In this document: positions 40,601-51,742 of the stretch, one piece after another
How positions within the stretch are numbered: position 1 is the first letter of the stretch
Layout: each line of letters starts with the position of its first letter
NCBI GenBank assembly: GCA_009760855.2
Contig: WPIO01000148.1
Span: 62,001 to 126,000 of the forward strand
Reading direction: 5' to 3'
Length of the DNA stretch: 64,000 nt
From: Cristatella mucedo
Taxonomy: Eukaryota; Bryozoa; Phylactolaemata; Cristatellidae
Translations under genes and position numbers: made by a program
The notes under the pieces: model-generated
Told to the model about the DNA's origin: nothing
What the model saw: only the letters and a program-made list of their open reading frames with translations
Database searches by the model: none

Positions 40601-40735
40601 CGTGCAGAGAAGTAGGGGTGCGAGCGATGCCCGAGCCCAGCTCTCAAAGCAGAGAAGTAGGGGTGCGAGCGATGCCAAGCCTCCCACTCGAAGCAGAGAA
40701 GTAGGGATGCAAGCGATGCCCAAGGCCCGCTCTCG
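40601..40735. repeat. Three-unit 44-46-bp minisatellite
   Basis: Units at 40603, 40649 and 40693, each GCAGAGAAGTAGGGRTGCRAGCGATGCC followed by a variable GC-rich end. The purine-rich half is well kept. In one frame it encodes REVGVRAMP repeated. Confidence 0.9.
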
Positions 40736-40854
40736 GCGACCCCTGCCCCACTCTGACAGCGGTGTTCTTCGAGCGCCAGTACACCTAACGATCTCCTAAA
40801 TGTCCTCATTGCGTTGAAACGACACCGAAGCAGTAATGTAATGTACTGTGGAAG

Positions 40855-40923
40855 TATATATATATATAAATATATATATATATGTTTGTTTAATATATAT
40901 ATATATATATATGTGTTTATTTA

Positions 40924-40961
<38 letters not shown>

Positions 40962-41035
40962 TTATTTAATATATATATTTATTTATTTAATATATATATG
41001 TAATATATATATATATATATATATAATTACATATA
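40855..41035. repeat. TA / GT compound microsatellite
   Basis: Alternating TATATA runs, TTTATTTAATATA spacers and about nine GT units near 40945. It ends at the start of an L2-type tail (TAGAGCCCTGAGGGAAC, 41049). Confidence 0.95.
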
Positions 41036-41079
41036 TAATTCATTTGTATAGAGCCCTGAGGGAACTAACCGCACGTACG
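41036..41079 (-). mobile_element. Short L2-type tail stub
   Basis: ATTCATTTGTATAGAGCCC and TGAGGGAACTAACCGC resemble the reversed first half of an L2 hairpin. Very short. Confidence 0.3.
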
Positions 41080-41420
41080 TTCGTTCTTTAAATGGGACCC
41101 TTGTGGCGATCTAGCCGATAGCTCCTCTGGCTCCCTTGTCAGCAAGATAGACAAGGTCAAAGTCCATCACTAAGGTAGTATCGTCCCTAATGGACTCCTG
41201 CCCGTCAATGTAAACCCCGCAGCACTCCCCATCCCTCAATTCCCAGCTTCACCTCAATGTCTACATTCAAGGAGGCCACAGGTGACATTCTGAAATCCAT
41301 CTCCTTAGCAAAGAAGACTACCGGTCCTCTGGACCCGATACCCACGGTCCTACTTCTACTATCCATAGATCTGCTGCTGCAATGCATGACTGACATTATA
41401 AATATGCCCTTAGCCTCAGG

Positions 41421-41600
41421 ACATATACTTGGTGAGCCTTGGTGGCGCACTAGGCAAGGTGGCTGCTTTTCGCGACCTCGGGACCGAGGTCGTGGTTTCT
41501 AATCCTGCGGTGAACGATCCTTTATCGACACTGCAAGCAGTGGTGACAGCAGTAAAAGCTCTTCTGACACCATACAAAAGAGGCCGCTAGGTCACTTAGT
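41421..41600 (+). mobile_element. SINE-2 inserted in L2-A
   Basis: TTGGTGGCGCACTAGGC (A-box region), GGTCGTGGTTTCTAATCC (B-box region), then GATCCTTTATCGACAC, TGCAAGCAGTGGTGAC, CTCTTCTGACACCATAC and AAAAGAGGC. Splits L2-A between SGH and the VVRP region. The most complete plus-strand SINE-2. Confidence 0.78.
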
Positions 41601-43231
41601 ATTTTCTTTGTCCCTTTCAACATGATTGTAGCTAGGTCGCTAATTAAGAAAGCAGCGCTAGACCAGCAAAACTTGAGCACCTTCCGCCCAGTCTCTCATC
41701 TATCGTTGGTATAAAAGACACTGGAAAGAGTTGTGGCAGACCATCGTAACTCTTACATAGAAACTTCAAACCTGGCAAGCAAGTTGCAGTCTGGTTTTAG
41801 AGCTAGTCACTCCACAGAGTCAGCATTGGTTAGGGTTTACAACGACCTTATCAGAAATGCAGGCTTGGGTAAAGTCTCTCTGCTTTATTTTCTCGATCTT
41901 TAGGCAGCGCTAGATGTTGTTGATCAATAAATCCTTCTTGGGCACCTCTCATCGAGCCAAGGCATCACTGGCACTGCACTACAATAGTTCAAGATCTAAC
42001 TCACTGAGAGGCTTCGGAGTATTCCGAGTACTGATGTAAGCAGGAAAAGATCATCCAAGGAGCCACTGAAGTCTGGTGTACTACTGTACTAGAGGGCGCT
42101 GCGCTCGGTCCGCTTCTCTTCACAGTTTACACTCCCCCACCTTGCTGCCGATGTGATCGCCAAGCGACAATCAAGGCTCTCACTTCTATGCAGATGACAC
42201 TCTTTTGTATTGCTATTTTGTATCTTTATTTGTTTGTATCTTTATTTTATTTTATTACTTATCTTTATTTGCTTTGATCCCTCTCAGCCCTCCAGTATGT
42301 CAAATTCTCAACACACCCTGAATGTGTTTATGACATTCGCACATGGAACGCATCGAACTTTCTCAAATTGAATAACAGCAAAAATAACTTACTAGTTATA
42401 GGCAAACCGAGTGTAAATCAGAAATTGGAAAGCTTATCACTCAAAATCGGCTCTGCCTGCACATATTCTTTTGCATCTACACAATGTCTAGGTGTCCTGT
42501 TCAAAAAATGAGCTTTCACTAGATAATCACATGAACTCCACAGTCAAGTTTGCCTACTTTCAGCTACACAACATTACTAAAATTAGGGCTTGGTTAGACA
42601 GGGATGCTGCACTCGAATTGTTCTACGCACTTGTGACATCCCATCTATATTTCTGCAGCTTACTGCTTGCTGATCTAACGGCAGTCTGGCGATTACAGCT
42701 GATGCAAGACTTTGCAGATAGGCTTGGCGGTCGTGAGCGTCGAAGTTGCCACATCACACCACTTCTCGCCGACCTGCACAGGCTCCTAGTATAGCAGCGA
42801 ATCGATTTCAGGGCTCTGTCACTCACTTTTAGCTCTCTTCATTCTCTGGTCCTAGCTTACCTATCAGATCTACTCACCAGAATCAGCGTCGTACCACCCG
42901 CTTTTCGGAATCCAACAGTTTACCAATACCTCGTAAAACCCTCAAATCCTTTGGAGACCATGCTTTTAGTTCGTATGCTTCCAAAGCCTGGAACTCACTT
43001 CCGACTTGCATCACGACATCCCCTGACTTAACGACATTTAAAAAAGCTAAAAAGAAAAGCCCATATTTGTTATAGCATTGAGTGGGTCCTTATGGTTTTT
43101 CCTTTGTATGCTTAGGCGTGCGGACACGGTACATGCTGTCAATAATCATCTTTGCTTGCTGACCTTGTGCTTGTCACCTCTAACCATGTTTTGCTTGTTG
43201 TTATTGAGCTTGCTATTACTGACCATATGAC

Positions 43232-43378
43232 CATAATAATAACAATAGTAATGGTAATAATACATTTTATATAGCATCCTCAAAGAGCTCGATCTCTTTC
43301 TAGGCATTTTACATTTGCTGCAAAGGCAGCACGATCAAATGGTTAGTATTAGCATCTCAATGACAAAAAGCTTAACAC
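43232..43378 (-). mobile_element. L2-A 3' fragment nested in the L2-A 3' UTR
   Basis: ATAATAATAACAATAGTAATGG, TAGCATCCTCAAAGAGCTC and TTCTAGGCATTTTACAT in reversed order, ending AAAAGCTTAACACGG. The host 3' UTR resumes with CTGCTTCCTTTACAGC. Confidence 0.85.
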
Positions 43379-43464
43379 GGCTGCTTCCTTTACAGCATAT
43401 GCAAAGTGCCTAGAAAGAGATCAAGTTATTTGAGGATTTTACGCAAATTTATTATTATTATTAC

Positions 43465-43590
43465 GATCATTCTCGTTTCAGGCGTTTCACGGATGTAATG
43501 GAGCTGAGTCAATTCGCTCGGTCATCAAATACGTCAACCTTGACCTTTTCCAAGGCGAGCACCTTAACCACTGCGCTTAACCAACGAGGC
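43465..43590 (-). mobile_element. SINE-1 copy
   Basis: Minus strand: CTCGTTGGTTAAGCGCAG (A box), GGTTAAGGTGCTCGCCTTGG, AAAAGGTCAAGGTTGACG, then GAAACGCCTGAAACGAG. The head matches the 25045 copy over about 80 nt. Inserted right after the ATT tail of the L2-A copy. Confidence 0.68.
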
Positions 43591-44110
43591 AGTTCAGGAT
43601 GGCTGAAAAGATGTGCTGCAGCCGGCAGTGGGAGAATAGATGCCTTTTCGTAAGAATTTTTGAATCATGTTCCACAATCTTGTTCCAGTCGATCAACAGC
43701 TTTTGTCGAAAAAACGCCTTTGAGCTTGGGGACGGAACAGCTAATTTATTGTCAATAGAGGACCTGACGGCACATGGAAGCTCTAAGAGTTGTGTAGCAG
43801 TTCAGCAAGATACGGAGGAGCCAAGCTATGGAAGGCCTCGTGAGTCAGGTTAAGAACTTTGCTCCGTATCGGTTGATCAGCCGGAAGCTATGGCAGCTTC
43901 TTCAAAGGAGGCACATTGCACCGGATCTCGGGGATTTTTTGAAAATCCTTGCGGTCATATTTACAGCGAGCTGCATATTTCATATTTAGAGCGAGCTGCA
44001 GAGGCTGCCTGATGGCTTAATTGTCAGTAGCCCGGCCAAGATGAATAGCAGTAGTCTAGCCTGCACAGAGCCGGATAGCTAATTAAGCGTTTCTAGCAAG
44101 CCGCCGTATT
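43591..44110 (-). mobile_element. L2-B C-terminal fragment
   Basis: Plus-strand words AGATGTGCTGCAGCCGGC, TCGTAAGAATTTTTG, GGACGGAACAGCTAATT, AGGAGCCAAGCTATGG and CTTTGCTCCGTATCGGTTG follow reversed L2-B. Diverged; no tail. Confidence 0.78.
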
Positions 44111-44467
44111 AGACAGTCCCTGGACGTTATGGCTAGCTGTTGTGGCAGACTTCTAATTGAAACTTTCAAAATTTAAGAATTTATCAAAGAGGAGACTACA
44201 ATTCTGAGCATTTGGTGACGGTCACAAAACCTAATCAACAATTAACAGAGCGAATTATATTAATCCAGCCGCACGCTAGGCGGCTCCCACGAGTAGGATG
44301 TTGGTTTATCAATGGCTGGCTTAAGCCCACTGTAAGCAGTGATGATAGTCGTATAGGCTCTTCAACCTCTATACAAATGAGGGTGTTGAGTCATATAACT
44401 TTCAAAAGTTTTAGCTCCTAAAAAGTGACTGAAATCCGAGATCTAATTTCAACAAATCAAGCATTAG
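44111..44467 (+). mobile_element. Unique DNA with a partial SINE-2 (about 44290-44400)
   Basis: CACTGTAAGCAGTGATGATAG and GTATAGGCTCTTCAACC ... TACAAATGAGG match the SINE-2 body; GGATGTTGGTTTATCAATGG may be the worn head. Confidence 0.45.
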
Positions 44468-45425
44468 CAACAATAATACTAATATTAATACATTTGTAGA
44501 AGCACCCTTAGATAACTCAAACTATTCTTTCTAGGCACTTTAAATTCGTTGCAAAGGAAGCGTGCTCGAATGGTTAGTGGTAGCATGCTCAATAACAACA
44601 AGCATAACATTGTTAAAGGTGACATACACAGGGTCATCATGCAAATATGGTTAGTGGCAGCAAGCACACTGTCGGCAAGCATAAGCACGTAGAGAAAAAT
44701 CACGCAACTGACTGAATGCTGTAATAAATGCATTCGCTTTAGTTTCTTTTTAGGTGTAGTCAAGTCAGGGTATGTCATGGCGTCAGTCGGGAGTGAGTTC
44801 CAGGTTTTGGGAGCATACGAACTGAAGGCGCCGCCTCCAAAGGATTTGAGGTTTGTACGAGGTAAAGGTAAACAGTCAGATTCCGAAAAGCGGGCGCTAC
44901 GATGCTTAGCCTGGTGAGGGAGCAGATTTGATAGGCCAGAGCCAAAGAATGAACGGACCTAAAATTGAGTGACAGAACCTTGAAGTCAATGTCGTGCTTG
45001 ACTGAGCACCACTGCAGGTCAACGAGAATTTGGTGGGAAGAGGCAACTGCAACGCTCACGACAGACAAGAGCCTAGCTGGAGAGTTTTGCACTAACTGTA
45101 AGCGCCTGATTGCACAGGCCAAGAGACCAGCAAGCAGTGAGTTACAGAAGTCGAGACGGGATGTGACAAATGCATCGACCCATTAGACCTGGTATCCCTA
45201 TCTAAAGGAGCCCGAATTTTAGCAATGTTATGCAGCTGAAAGCAAACTGGCTTTATTGTGGAGCTGATATGGTCGTCTAATGAGAGGTCACTTTAGAACA
45301 TGATACCTAGATTTTGTGCAGATTCAACGGGAGATGGACTTGCAGAGCCGATCGTGAGCGTAAACCTTTACAGTTTCCGAGTCACACTTGGTTGTGCCCA
45401 TAGCTAGTAAGTTCATTCAATTTAA
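44468..45425 (-). mobile_element. L2-A LINE, 3' UTR and C-terminal coding
   Basis: Starts AATAATACTAATATTAATAC, hairpin partly decayed (AGCACCCTTAGATAACTC), 3' UTR, then reversed coding (frame 44775-45122 with LQLVQNSPARLLSVVSV, VYLYLVQTSNPLEA). It ends near the RLTL/SPVESAR region at 45425. Several frame breaks. Confidence 0.9.
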
Positions 45426-46042
45426 GAAAGCATGAGAGCTTCGGTATTTGGGGGTCGGCTTCAGGGATTAATATCAGAAAATTGCAAAATTGAACGGCTT
45501 TAGCAGGTAAGAGGGGTTTAGTACCCTTAGCTTACCTTGTCAGTGCAACTAACGGTTGAAACCATCTGTGGCGCAGCCCAGCTCCTGCATCCATCGCTGT
45601 CTAAGGCCACTTACTGGGCAGCGCATAGTACAGTCAACATTATGACGGTACTTACTCTCTTGACAATCAAATGCAGCCGTCTCTCATAAGTGAGTGATTT
45701 CCTTTCCACTTGCCGAACAACTTATGGTCATCACTGCCTTATTGCTTGAATTACCTGGCAATTTAAAATATTTGCTAGGATTACCGATCAAAATGCATGC
45801 AGATCTTGCTCAAGATGACTTGCTATAGCTGAGAAAGAATGCCATTGTTGGTGCGTTAGCTAGGGATTAAAACAAATTAAAATTAGACGACTCCAGAAAA
45901 ATCTGCAAGACTAAACAGGAGTAAAAATTTTGGCTTTATTTGTCCATTGTAAGAGCCGTCGTCGATTCTTCGTTGTCATCTTGTTTGGATATAATTTTAA
46001 ATATAAGAGCCGCTTTGCGAAAATGTCATTGATCATAACACT
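45426..46042. other. No gene seen
   Basis: Unique AT-rich DNA, no coding signal. Confidence 0.4.
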
Positions 46043-46985
46043 TAATAATAATAATAATGCACTTAATAAAGCGCCCTCAGAGAACTCAATCTCTCTCTAG
46101 GCGCTTTAAATTTGCTGCAAAGGGAAATGCAATTGAACGGTGAGTAATACCATGCTTGATAAACGAACAAAATGAATAACATGGTTAGGGGTGACATGCA
46201 CAGGGTCAGAATGCAAATGTGGTTAGTGGCAGCATGCACAGTGTCCGCACACATAAGCACATCAAGGACGAAAAATAGGACCCACTAAATGCTGTCCCAA
46301 ATAGGTGTGTTTTCAAGTTGTTTTTAAATGTGGTCAGGTCAGGGATGTTCTGACGCAGGTCGGGAGGGAGTACCAGGCTTTGGGAGCTTACGAACTAAAT
46401 GCACGGTCTCCATAGGGTTTTAAGGTTTCTACGAGGTATTTGTAAACTGTTGGATTCCGAAAAGCGGGTGGTACGATGCTTGGCCTGATGGGGGAGTATA
46501 TCTGAGAGATAGGCTGGAGCCAAAGAATGAAGTGACCTAAAAGTGAGCGACAGAACCTTGAAGTCGATCCGTTGCTTGACTGGTAGCCAGTGCAGGTCGG
46601 TGAGAAGTGGAGTAACGTGGTAACTGCGACGCTCACGACAGACAAGCCTAGCTGCGGAGTTTTGCACCAGCTGCAATCGCCTGATCGCACATGCTGGTCG
46701 GCCAGTAAGCAGTGAGTTGCAGAAGTCGAGACGAGATGTCACCAATGCATGGACCAACCTAGATGTGGTATCCTTATCTAAACAAGCCCGAATTTTAGCA
46801 ATGTTATGAAGCTGAAAATAGGCATATTTGACTGTGGAGCTGATATGGTCGTCTAACGAGAGGTCGCATTGGAATATGACACCTAGATTTCGAGCTAATT
46901 TAACAGGAGATATGCTGGCAGAGCCAATTTTGAGCGTCAGCCTTTTAAATTTGTGAATCACACTGGGTTTGCCCATAACTAGGCT
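46043..46985 (-). mobile_element. L2-A LINE, young copy
   Basis: AATAATAATAATAATGCAC, an intact hairpin, 3' UTR, then a 193-codon open C-terminal frame (46395-46976) from MGKPSVIHKFKRLTLKIGS to a break near LKTLWRP. Close to the 33572 copy. The 5' end is at the LLVMGKPS position, the same place other truncated copies start. Confidence 0.93.
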
Positions 46986-47329
46986 ATAATAGCTAGATTA
47001 GGCTAGAATATAAAAAAGTAGTGCTGCATGATCTGTCACTACTTATCGCTTTTATGTTCATGGCTAAAAGCGGCTGTTGTGAGGGCCGCGAGTATGCCCG
47101 CTCAGGTTTCAGCAACCCGCTCAGGCCAGTAGTGCAGATGGTGCGAGGCAGCATGGCGACTGGACACACTGGGCCCGAGCGGCATTTAGCAGGTACGTAA
47201 TTGCTCATTCGGTATCGCCAAGCAGCAAATTTGGTTGTCAATTAAAGCCTCAATTTGATAGTCCGCTTTACAATGCAAGTATCACACTACATTCATTTCA
47301 CACTAAACATTAAATTACAAACCATACGA
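46986..47329. other. No gene seen
   Basis: Unique DNA; a small minus frame 46993-47241 lacks motifs. Confidence 0.35.
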
Positions 47330-47392
47330 TCATGTTTCCTTTACAGAATATTCTTTGAGGGCGCTATACAAATGTGTTATTATTATTATTAT
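47330..47392 (+). mobile_element. L2-type 3' tail
   Basis: GTTTCCTTTACAGAATATTC and TTTGAGGGCGCTATACAAAT then ATT units at 47379-47391. Only the 3' half of the hairpin remains. Confidence 0.7.
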
Positions 47393-47585
47393 CGGTGGCT
47401 GCAGCTGATGCTGCTGCTCCGAATGGCAGCTACAGCTGAATATTGTCAGTATATAATTGACAGCCGATCCCTTCGAACTTAACCACGTTTCCCAGTGGTT
47501 CGGTATTAATGGAGAGCACGAAAGCGCCAATGAAAACGGATCCACGTTGTTATGTTTGTGCGGGCAGTCGCACACAGTGATCAAG

Positions 47586-47698
47586 ATGGCTCGAGCAGAC
47601 GCCGTTTATTACGGAAACGCGGAACCGGGCCGCTCGGCCCGCACACTGGCTTGGAAGCAGCTGCTGCCAGTGGGTCCGCTGTCTCGACCGGAGGAGTT
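47586..47698 (+). CDS. Candidate first coding exon, unknown
   Basis: CAAGATGGCTCG puts an ATG inside a YY1-like CAAGATGGC word, common at the starts of housekeeping genes. The frame reads MARADAVYYGNAEPGRSAR, TLAWKQLLPVGPLSRPEEF up to a donor TTCG/GTGGGT at 47698-47699; unspliced it ends at TAA about 47730. GC-rich. No family is recognised. Confidence 0.3.
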
Positions 47699-47752
47699 CG
47701 GTGGGTGGATAAGCCAGGCAGGTGGATAAGCCAGGCAGGTGGATAAGCCAAC
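47699..47752. repeat. 17-bp tandem repeat, three units
   Basis: GTGGATAAGCCAGGCAG repeated, last unit partial. On the minus strand it reads as a Pro/Leu-rich frame; not coding. Confidence 0.92.
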
Positions 47753-47839
47753 ACATATGAAACTAGATATGAGTGACTGGTCTTCTGGATGAAACGTGAC
47801 CACCTCGGACAGGACACGGATTGTGACACGAGTGGGGTC

Positions 47840-48180
47840 GTGCTACTTAAGGTTGCTATACTCGCTAGCACCAGCCCAACTATCCGGCCTTGACCTTTTC
47901 CCTTCTGTCTTCCGCAACCACTGGCTCGTCAGAATCTGGTCATCGAAAGTCGCCTCTCAATCAATGCATCGAAATCTTTTGGCAGTCGACTCTTCAGCTC
48001 ATATGCATCGGAAGTCTCCGACTCTCTTCCGGCTAAGGCTACTACCTACCTTAAATCTCCGTCAAGTCTCAGCTAAAGACACTTGCGTCTTCCGTAAGCT
48101 TTTCCTTCGTCCCTCTAAAGCTTTTCGCCTTTCGCTCGTGTGTGTGCGTGCGTGGGAGCGTTCGTGCGCACCTGTGCTAA
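47840..48180 (+). mobile_element. Very old L2-like C-terminal fragment
   Basis: CTCGCTAGCACCAGCCCAAC and ATCTTTTGGCAGTCGACTC, TTCAGCTCATATGCATC, then ACTCTCTTCCGGC correspond in order to LAPAYL, SFGDRAFSSYAPKAW, SLP of L2-A. Low identity; could be another L2 family. Confidence 0.45.
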
Positions 48181-48663
48181 GCTAGTGTACCTGTTCCCGA
48201 TTCAGTGAATCTTACTAGATATGAGGTCTTGCTAACTGGAGGTCATTGGTGTATTTTGCTTGCTTTAGCATGCAGGCCTAGGAATGCTGCATGCTTGCTT
48301 TTTGTAAGCTCGATGCTGAAACAGCAGCGTGCTAGATTAGCCAGATTATGCCTGCTGAGAAATTAATTAATCGTGGTTCCTGAATTATAACTCGAATGTG
48401 TGATGATATATGATTAGACGGCCTAAAAGCCGAGTTCATTTAATAGTCAGACAGTTGTTAGCTCGAGGCTCTACGTATGTCGTATGTCATGCGTACTGTA
48501 TGTCTACGTAGTTGTATGTCATAGCTGCTGTTGAAGGCCTGTTACTCTAGGCTGCAGTCGAATAGATTTGTCAACATTACATATGTGTCCTTGTTATGTT
48601 AAGGTGTGTGCGTTCATCGTCGCTGCCGAGCTCGGCTACTATCGGCATACCTGGGTGCGCTAC
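48181..48663. other. No gene seen
   Basis: Unique DNA; repeated ACGTATGTCGTATGTCATGCG words at 48470-48530. Confidence 0.35.
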
Positions 48664-48792
48664 CTGGGTGCGTGCGCTAGCCGCAGTTATGACCGAAAAA
48701 AAGCCGCTAGTTCGGATAGCGGCACAACTCGTGCAGTCTGCAAAGATCCGCAGTTTGTTTTTTGCCGAGGATGACAGCACAGCGCTCACCAT
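48664..48792 (-). CDS. Candidate first coding exon with upstream ETS and E-box sites
   Basis: ATG at 48792 (GGAATGGTG context) starts MVSAVLSSSAKNKLRIFAD, CTSCAAIRTSGFF, SVITAASARTQ, followed by a donor CCCAG/GTAGCG at 48664-48663. The N-terminus is rich in Ser, Ala, Arg and Lys with few acids, as in a mitochondrial targeting peptide. Upstream on this strand are CCGGAAGT (ETS, 48888-48881) and CACGTG (48930-48935). No family is recognised; the next exon is not found. Confidence 0.33.
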
Positions 48793-48960
48793 TCCGAACA
48801 CCGCATAGGAAAAACCACAACAGCGGCCCCAGTATATCACGTCAGGTGACTTTACTGGTATATTAAGATTGACACATGTGACTTCCGGCCAGCTCGTCAA
48901 CAGGCTTACAGCAGCACGCGCTCAAAGGTCACGTGCTCACCGACCGGCAGACCATTGCTC
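48793..48960 (-). promoter_or_regulatory. Possible promoter: CRE-like, ETS and E-box words
   Basis: ATCACGTCAGGTGAC (48836-48850), ACTTCCGG (48881-48888), GGTCACGTGCTCACC (48927-48941). The combination is typical of TATA-less promoters. Position fits the candidate exon at 48664-48792. Confidence 0.33.
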
Positions 48961-50223
48961 CGAGAGAGCGACCGCGGTCAGGACCACGACTGATACACAC
49001 GGGTCAGGTCGCAAGTAGCTCCAATACATTGCGCTGCTCATAAGCCGTGGCTAATCGAGACTATATCATAAACAGCTAATTCAGCTCTAATTCAGCGGCA
49101 AAGCTTATAGTTGTAATCGAGGCTCAGCTCTCCAGCGCTTAGTCCGTAATCGAGAGGCGTTACGTCGGTAAACAAGCTTCACGGATTTGCTTATTTTTCG
49201 CACCTAAGAAGTTGGTACTCGTCTTAAGCCTTGGTTTAATTGCTCGCGACCATACTTACGGGCCCATTTAAGGCACTACCGGCCGCCACCGCCGCGGCGC
49301 GTATTGCGAGGCTGCAACCTATGGAGCTGCCTGCTCTGCTGCTCTTCGGTATTCATAAAAATTCGCCGCTAAACTTCTGTGAATTTCTGACCTGTACATT
49401 GCCGTAGTTCGAGGAATGGGCTTAGCTGCTTTTGACAACATTCAGCGAATTCGAAAAATCGGGGCCCCGCGCCCGATTCACCAGATTCATCCAGAATAAT
49501 TTCAAAGAAATTAGTGGCAGCCGAGCAACAGATCTGTCGGCAAATCGGTCGGCGGGTGTGGTGAGAGTTTGACGACCGTGGAGGAATGTCCAAAATTGCC
49601 AGTCACCAGTCATTCTAAAGTAATTGTCGCGGCTAACCAACTGCCGATTGTGTTTTGGTTTGTGTTTCTCTGTACGCACGATTCAGAACGCCGGCACACT
49701 GCCAGTGCAGGCAGACCGGTAGTGCCCTAAACCATCCCAGGGCCTAGCAGCTGGCGGCTGTGGCGTAGGGACCTGTGCCAGTGCCCAGCTGCGGTCTGGC
49801 GGCTGTGGTTTATCCACAGGCCGCCGGCTTTGTCCTCCCTCTAACCACTGGTACGAGCTGTGGCTGGGAGGGAGCGAGAGCAGAAGGAACGCGAGCCTAA
49901 GATAGAGACGTGTTTGGGGGAGCGCTGCAGGCGGCGCTAGCGAAAGCACCTGCGAGCTCCTGCGAGCCAGCTGCTGTGTTCTGCTTGCTTCCGATTATGT
50001 ACTCACTTGGAAGAGCATTGCTTAACCTACATGTGTAATACAGCGCTTCACGTCTATTGCGTCTTAAGAGAACTTAATCTTTCTACTGGCGCCGAACCTA
50101 GGCCACAGGGCGCTAACCCACGACAACCGTCATTAAAAGCAAGCACAGTACCCAGGGCCAAACGTGGTCGGCGAAATGCTGAGATCGCCACGAAGCTGGA
50201 TTGCAGCAGGATTGCCACTTGCC
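48961..50223. other. Mostly unique; Pro-rich minus frame at 49683-49949
   Basis: The minus frame 49683-49949 lacks an ATG but starts with a hydrophobic stretch (LRLAFLLLSLPPSHSS) and continues Pro-rich; GCGGCTGTGG words repeat at 49745-49815. Real coding is doubtful. The rest shows nothing. Confidence 0.3.
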
Positions 50224-50345
50224 ACTGTCATAATAATCATGAAACACTTGATAAAGCGCCCTCAGAGAACTCAATCTCTTTCTAGGTACTTTGCATTTAC
50301 TGCAAAGGAAACACGATCGCATGGTGAGCTGTATAATGTTTAATA
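50224..50345 (-). mobile_element. L2-A 3' tail fragment
   Basis: CATAATAATCATGAAACAC, TTGATAAAGCGCCCTCAGAG, CTTTCTAGGTACTTTGCAT, then CACGATCGCATGGTGAG. Confidence 0.85.
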
Positions 50346-50473
50346 GGCAATTCCAAGTGTTGAAATCGGCAACCCGATGTACAGCTTCAGAAGCCCGATT
50401 ATTACAATTGCACGCGAGAGCATTGCAAAGGCTGCCAATAACGTGCAGTTTAGCTTTGACTAACGATGCTCGA

Positions 50474-50608
50474 ATGTTGGCTACCAAATGCGTACCGAAA
50501 GCCGCTTAGGCTGTGAGTGCGCTATACAAAACTCTCCTGCGTAACACCCACATGGTCTTTATGACTTTGTGGAGTTACTGACGGAGATACACATTACATA
50601 AGAACGAA
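50474..50608 (+). mobile_element. L2-B 3' end fragment
   Basis: ATGTTGGCTACCAAATGCG, CTATACAAAACTCTCCTGCG, GGTCTTTATGACTTTGTGG, and tail GATACACATTACATAAG. About 135 bp, well preserved. Confidence 0.9.
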
Positions 50609-50872
50609 GTTATCTTTCTTCCTGCGCCGCTGTGTCTGACTAGCTGTCTAAGCCTGCGATGTTTGCTACTTGCTTCGAGACTGACACTTCGCAAACGGCA
50701 AAGGGTTGTGGACTGCTGCTCTGACGCGGCAAGAGCTTCTTTCCTGGTGTACGAGCTCTCATTCAGATCCCGATCCTGATCCTAATCCTACAAGCTCTCC
50801 AATCCTGACGGTGTCTGCACTGCGAGTCGTGCGACAGCTGCCAAATCCCTTTGCTCGCCCTCAATACTTCGA
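50609..50872. other. No gene seen
   Basis: Short frames only (50706-50891) without motif. Confidence 0.3.
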
Positions 50873-51065
50873 TCACTTGCGTCGCAGATAGCCGTAGCGA
50901 TAGCCGTGCATCGAAAGCCGCTGCGGGCGACGATTAGGGCGAGGACGACTCGCCCGCGACTCGAGACGAACTCTACTGCTCCACCACGACTCCTCTTCGT
51001 ATCTCGATCCACTCCGGGACGCACCGTAGCGTATCAGCGTATCAGCGGCGTCTTCGTGGCTCCGT
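50873..51065 (-). CDS. Candidate terminal exon, Arg-rich protein
   Basis: A good acceptor (GGAATCTTTACAG, AG at 51067-51066) precedes a frame beginning RRSHEDAADTLIRYGASRSG, then EEESWWSSRVRLESRASR and ending YRYGYLRRK with TGA at 50873-50875. The RS, RY and WW dipeptides recall RNA-binding or SR-type proteins, but no family motif is certain. Two other frames are also open here, so coding is not proven. Confidence 0.35.
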
Positions 51066-51374
51066 CTGTAAAGATTCCGGCGGCGATGGCTGCTGTGCAG
51101 CTTTGGTGAACTGAGTGCGGCGATCTTCGTGCACATGTCAACTAACTTCATTGGCAATGACTAAGCTATGCGTGCTGAATAGGCGTAACGTAAAAGCAAA
51201 GTGATTGGACTTTTTGGTCCGATCCACGGTAACTCAACTATTCACTATGTTTTGAAAGTCAGCCAGTGAGGGTACGCCTCAAAGAGGCGTTGGATACTAG
51301 ACCGTGACTCTAAAACCCTACAGACCGTCTAAGTGAGCAAATGAGCGACAAGACTAAATTGCCGAGACTGAACT
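51066..51374. other. No gene seen
   Basis: Unique sequence; nothing recognised. Confidence 0.3.
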
Positions 51375-51440
51375 AATAATAATAATAATAATAATATATT
51401 TTGTTATAGCGCCCTCTGAAAATTCAATCTCGTTCTGGGA
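51375..51440 (-). mobile_element. L2-type 3' tail stub
   Basis: AATAATAATAATAATAATA, TTGTTATAGCGCCCTCTG, AAAATTCAATCTCGTTCTGG. Only the tail. Confidence 0.7.
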
Positions 51441-51742
51441 CTGAGACTGAACTGCCAGTACTGAACCTGATAAGTCGCAGTCCCAATCGCTCTTGCATCA
51501 ATCAAGGTATTCTGCTACTTTTTCTTCCATGTGTACTAATCGCGTAGTAGTTAAAGATCGTTTCAACAATCGATTTAAATTATGCTTAAGCTTTGATAAT
51601 AGGTACTTTCTCAAATTAATTTTGACAATACCAACTTGATGGTTATGGGAAATCGCTAGTTTTACTCAGAAATTGAAAAAATGTGCTAGTCCAGGGTATA
51701 TCCGGTAGCGTCTGTGTAGCAGCTGTTCCTCAACGTCTCTTA
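51441..51742. other. No clear feature; possible very old L2 piece
   Basis: 51600-51720 holds TTTCTCAAATTAATTTTGAC, GGTTATGGGAAATC and CAGAAATTGAAAAAATG, reminiscent of L2-A NFLKLN ... VMGKPS ... QKLE in sense orientation. Confidence 0.35.

Larger units (their letters stand above)
41080..43465 (+). mobile_element. Old L2-A LINE with two nested insertions
   Basis: 41085-41420: pre-RT linker and RT start (KKTTGPLDPIPTVLLL, LQCMTDIINMPLASGH); 41601-43231: RT, C-terminus and 3' UTR in broken frames (LDFCS.., LADLHRLLV, 42492-42794); 43379-43465: hairpin end (CCTAGAAAGAGATCAAG) and ATT tail. Motif A reads as LDxxAALDVVD with an in-frame stop. The interruptions are a SINE-2 and a minus L2-A fragment. 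Highly diverged, one of the oldest copies. Confidence 0.85.

Noticed and set aside
47457-47871. Overlapping ORFs on both strands around 47580-47800
   Set aside because: Several are produced by the 17-bp repeat; only the short ATG-to-donor part was kept as a candidate.
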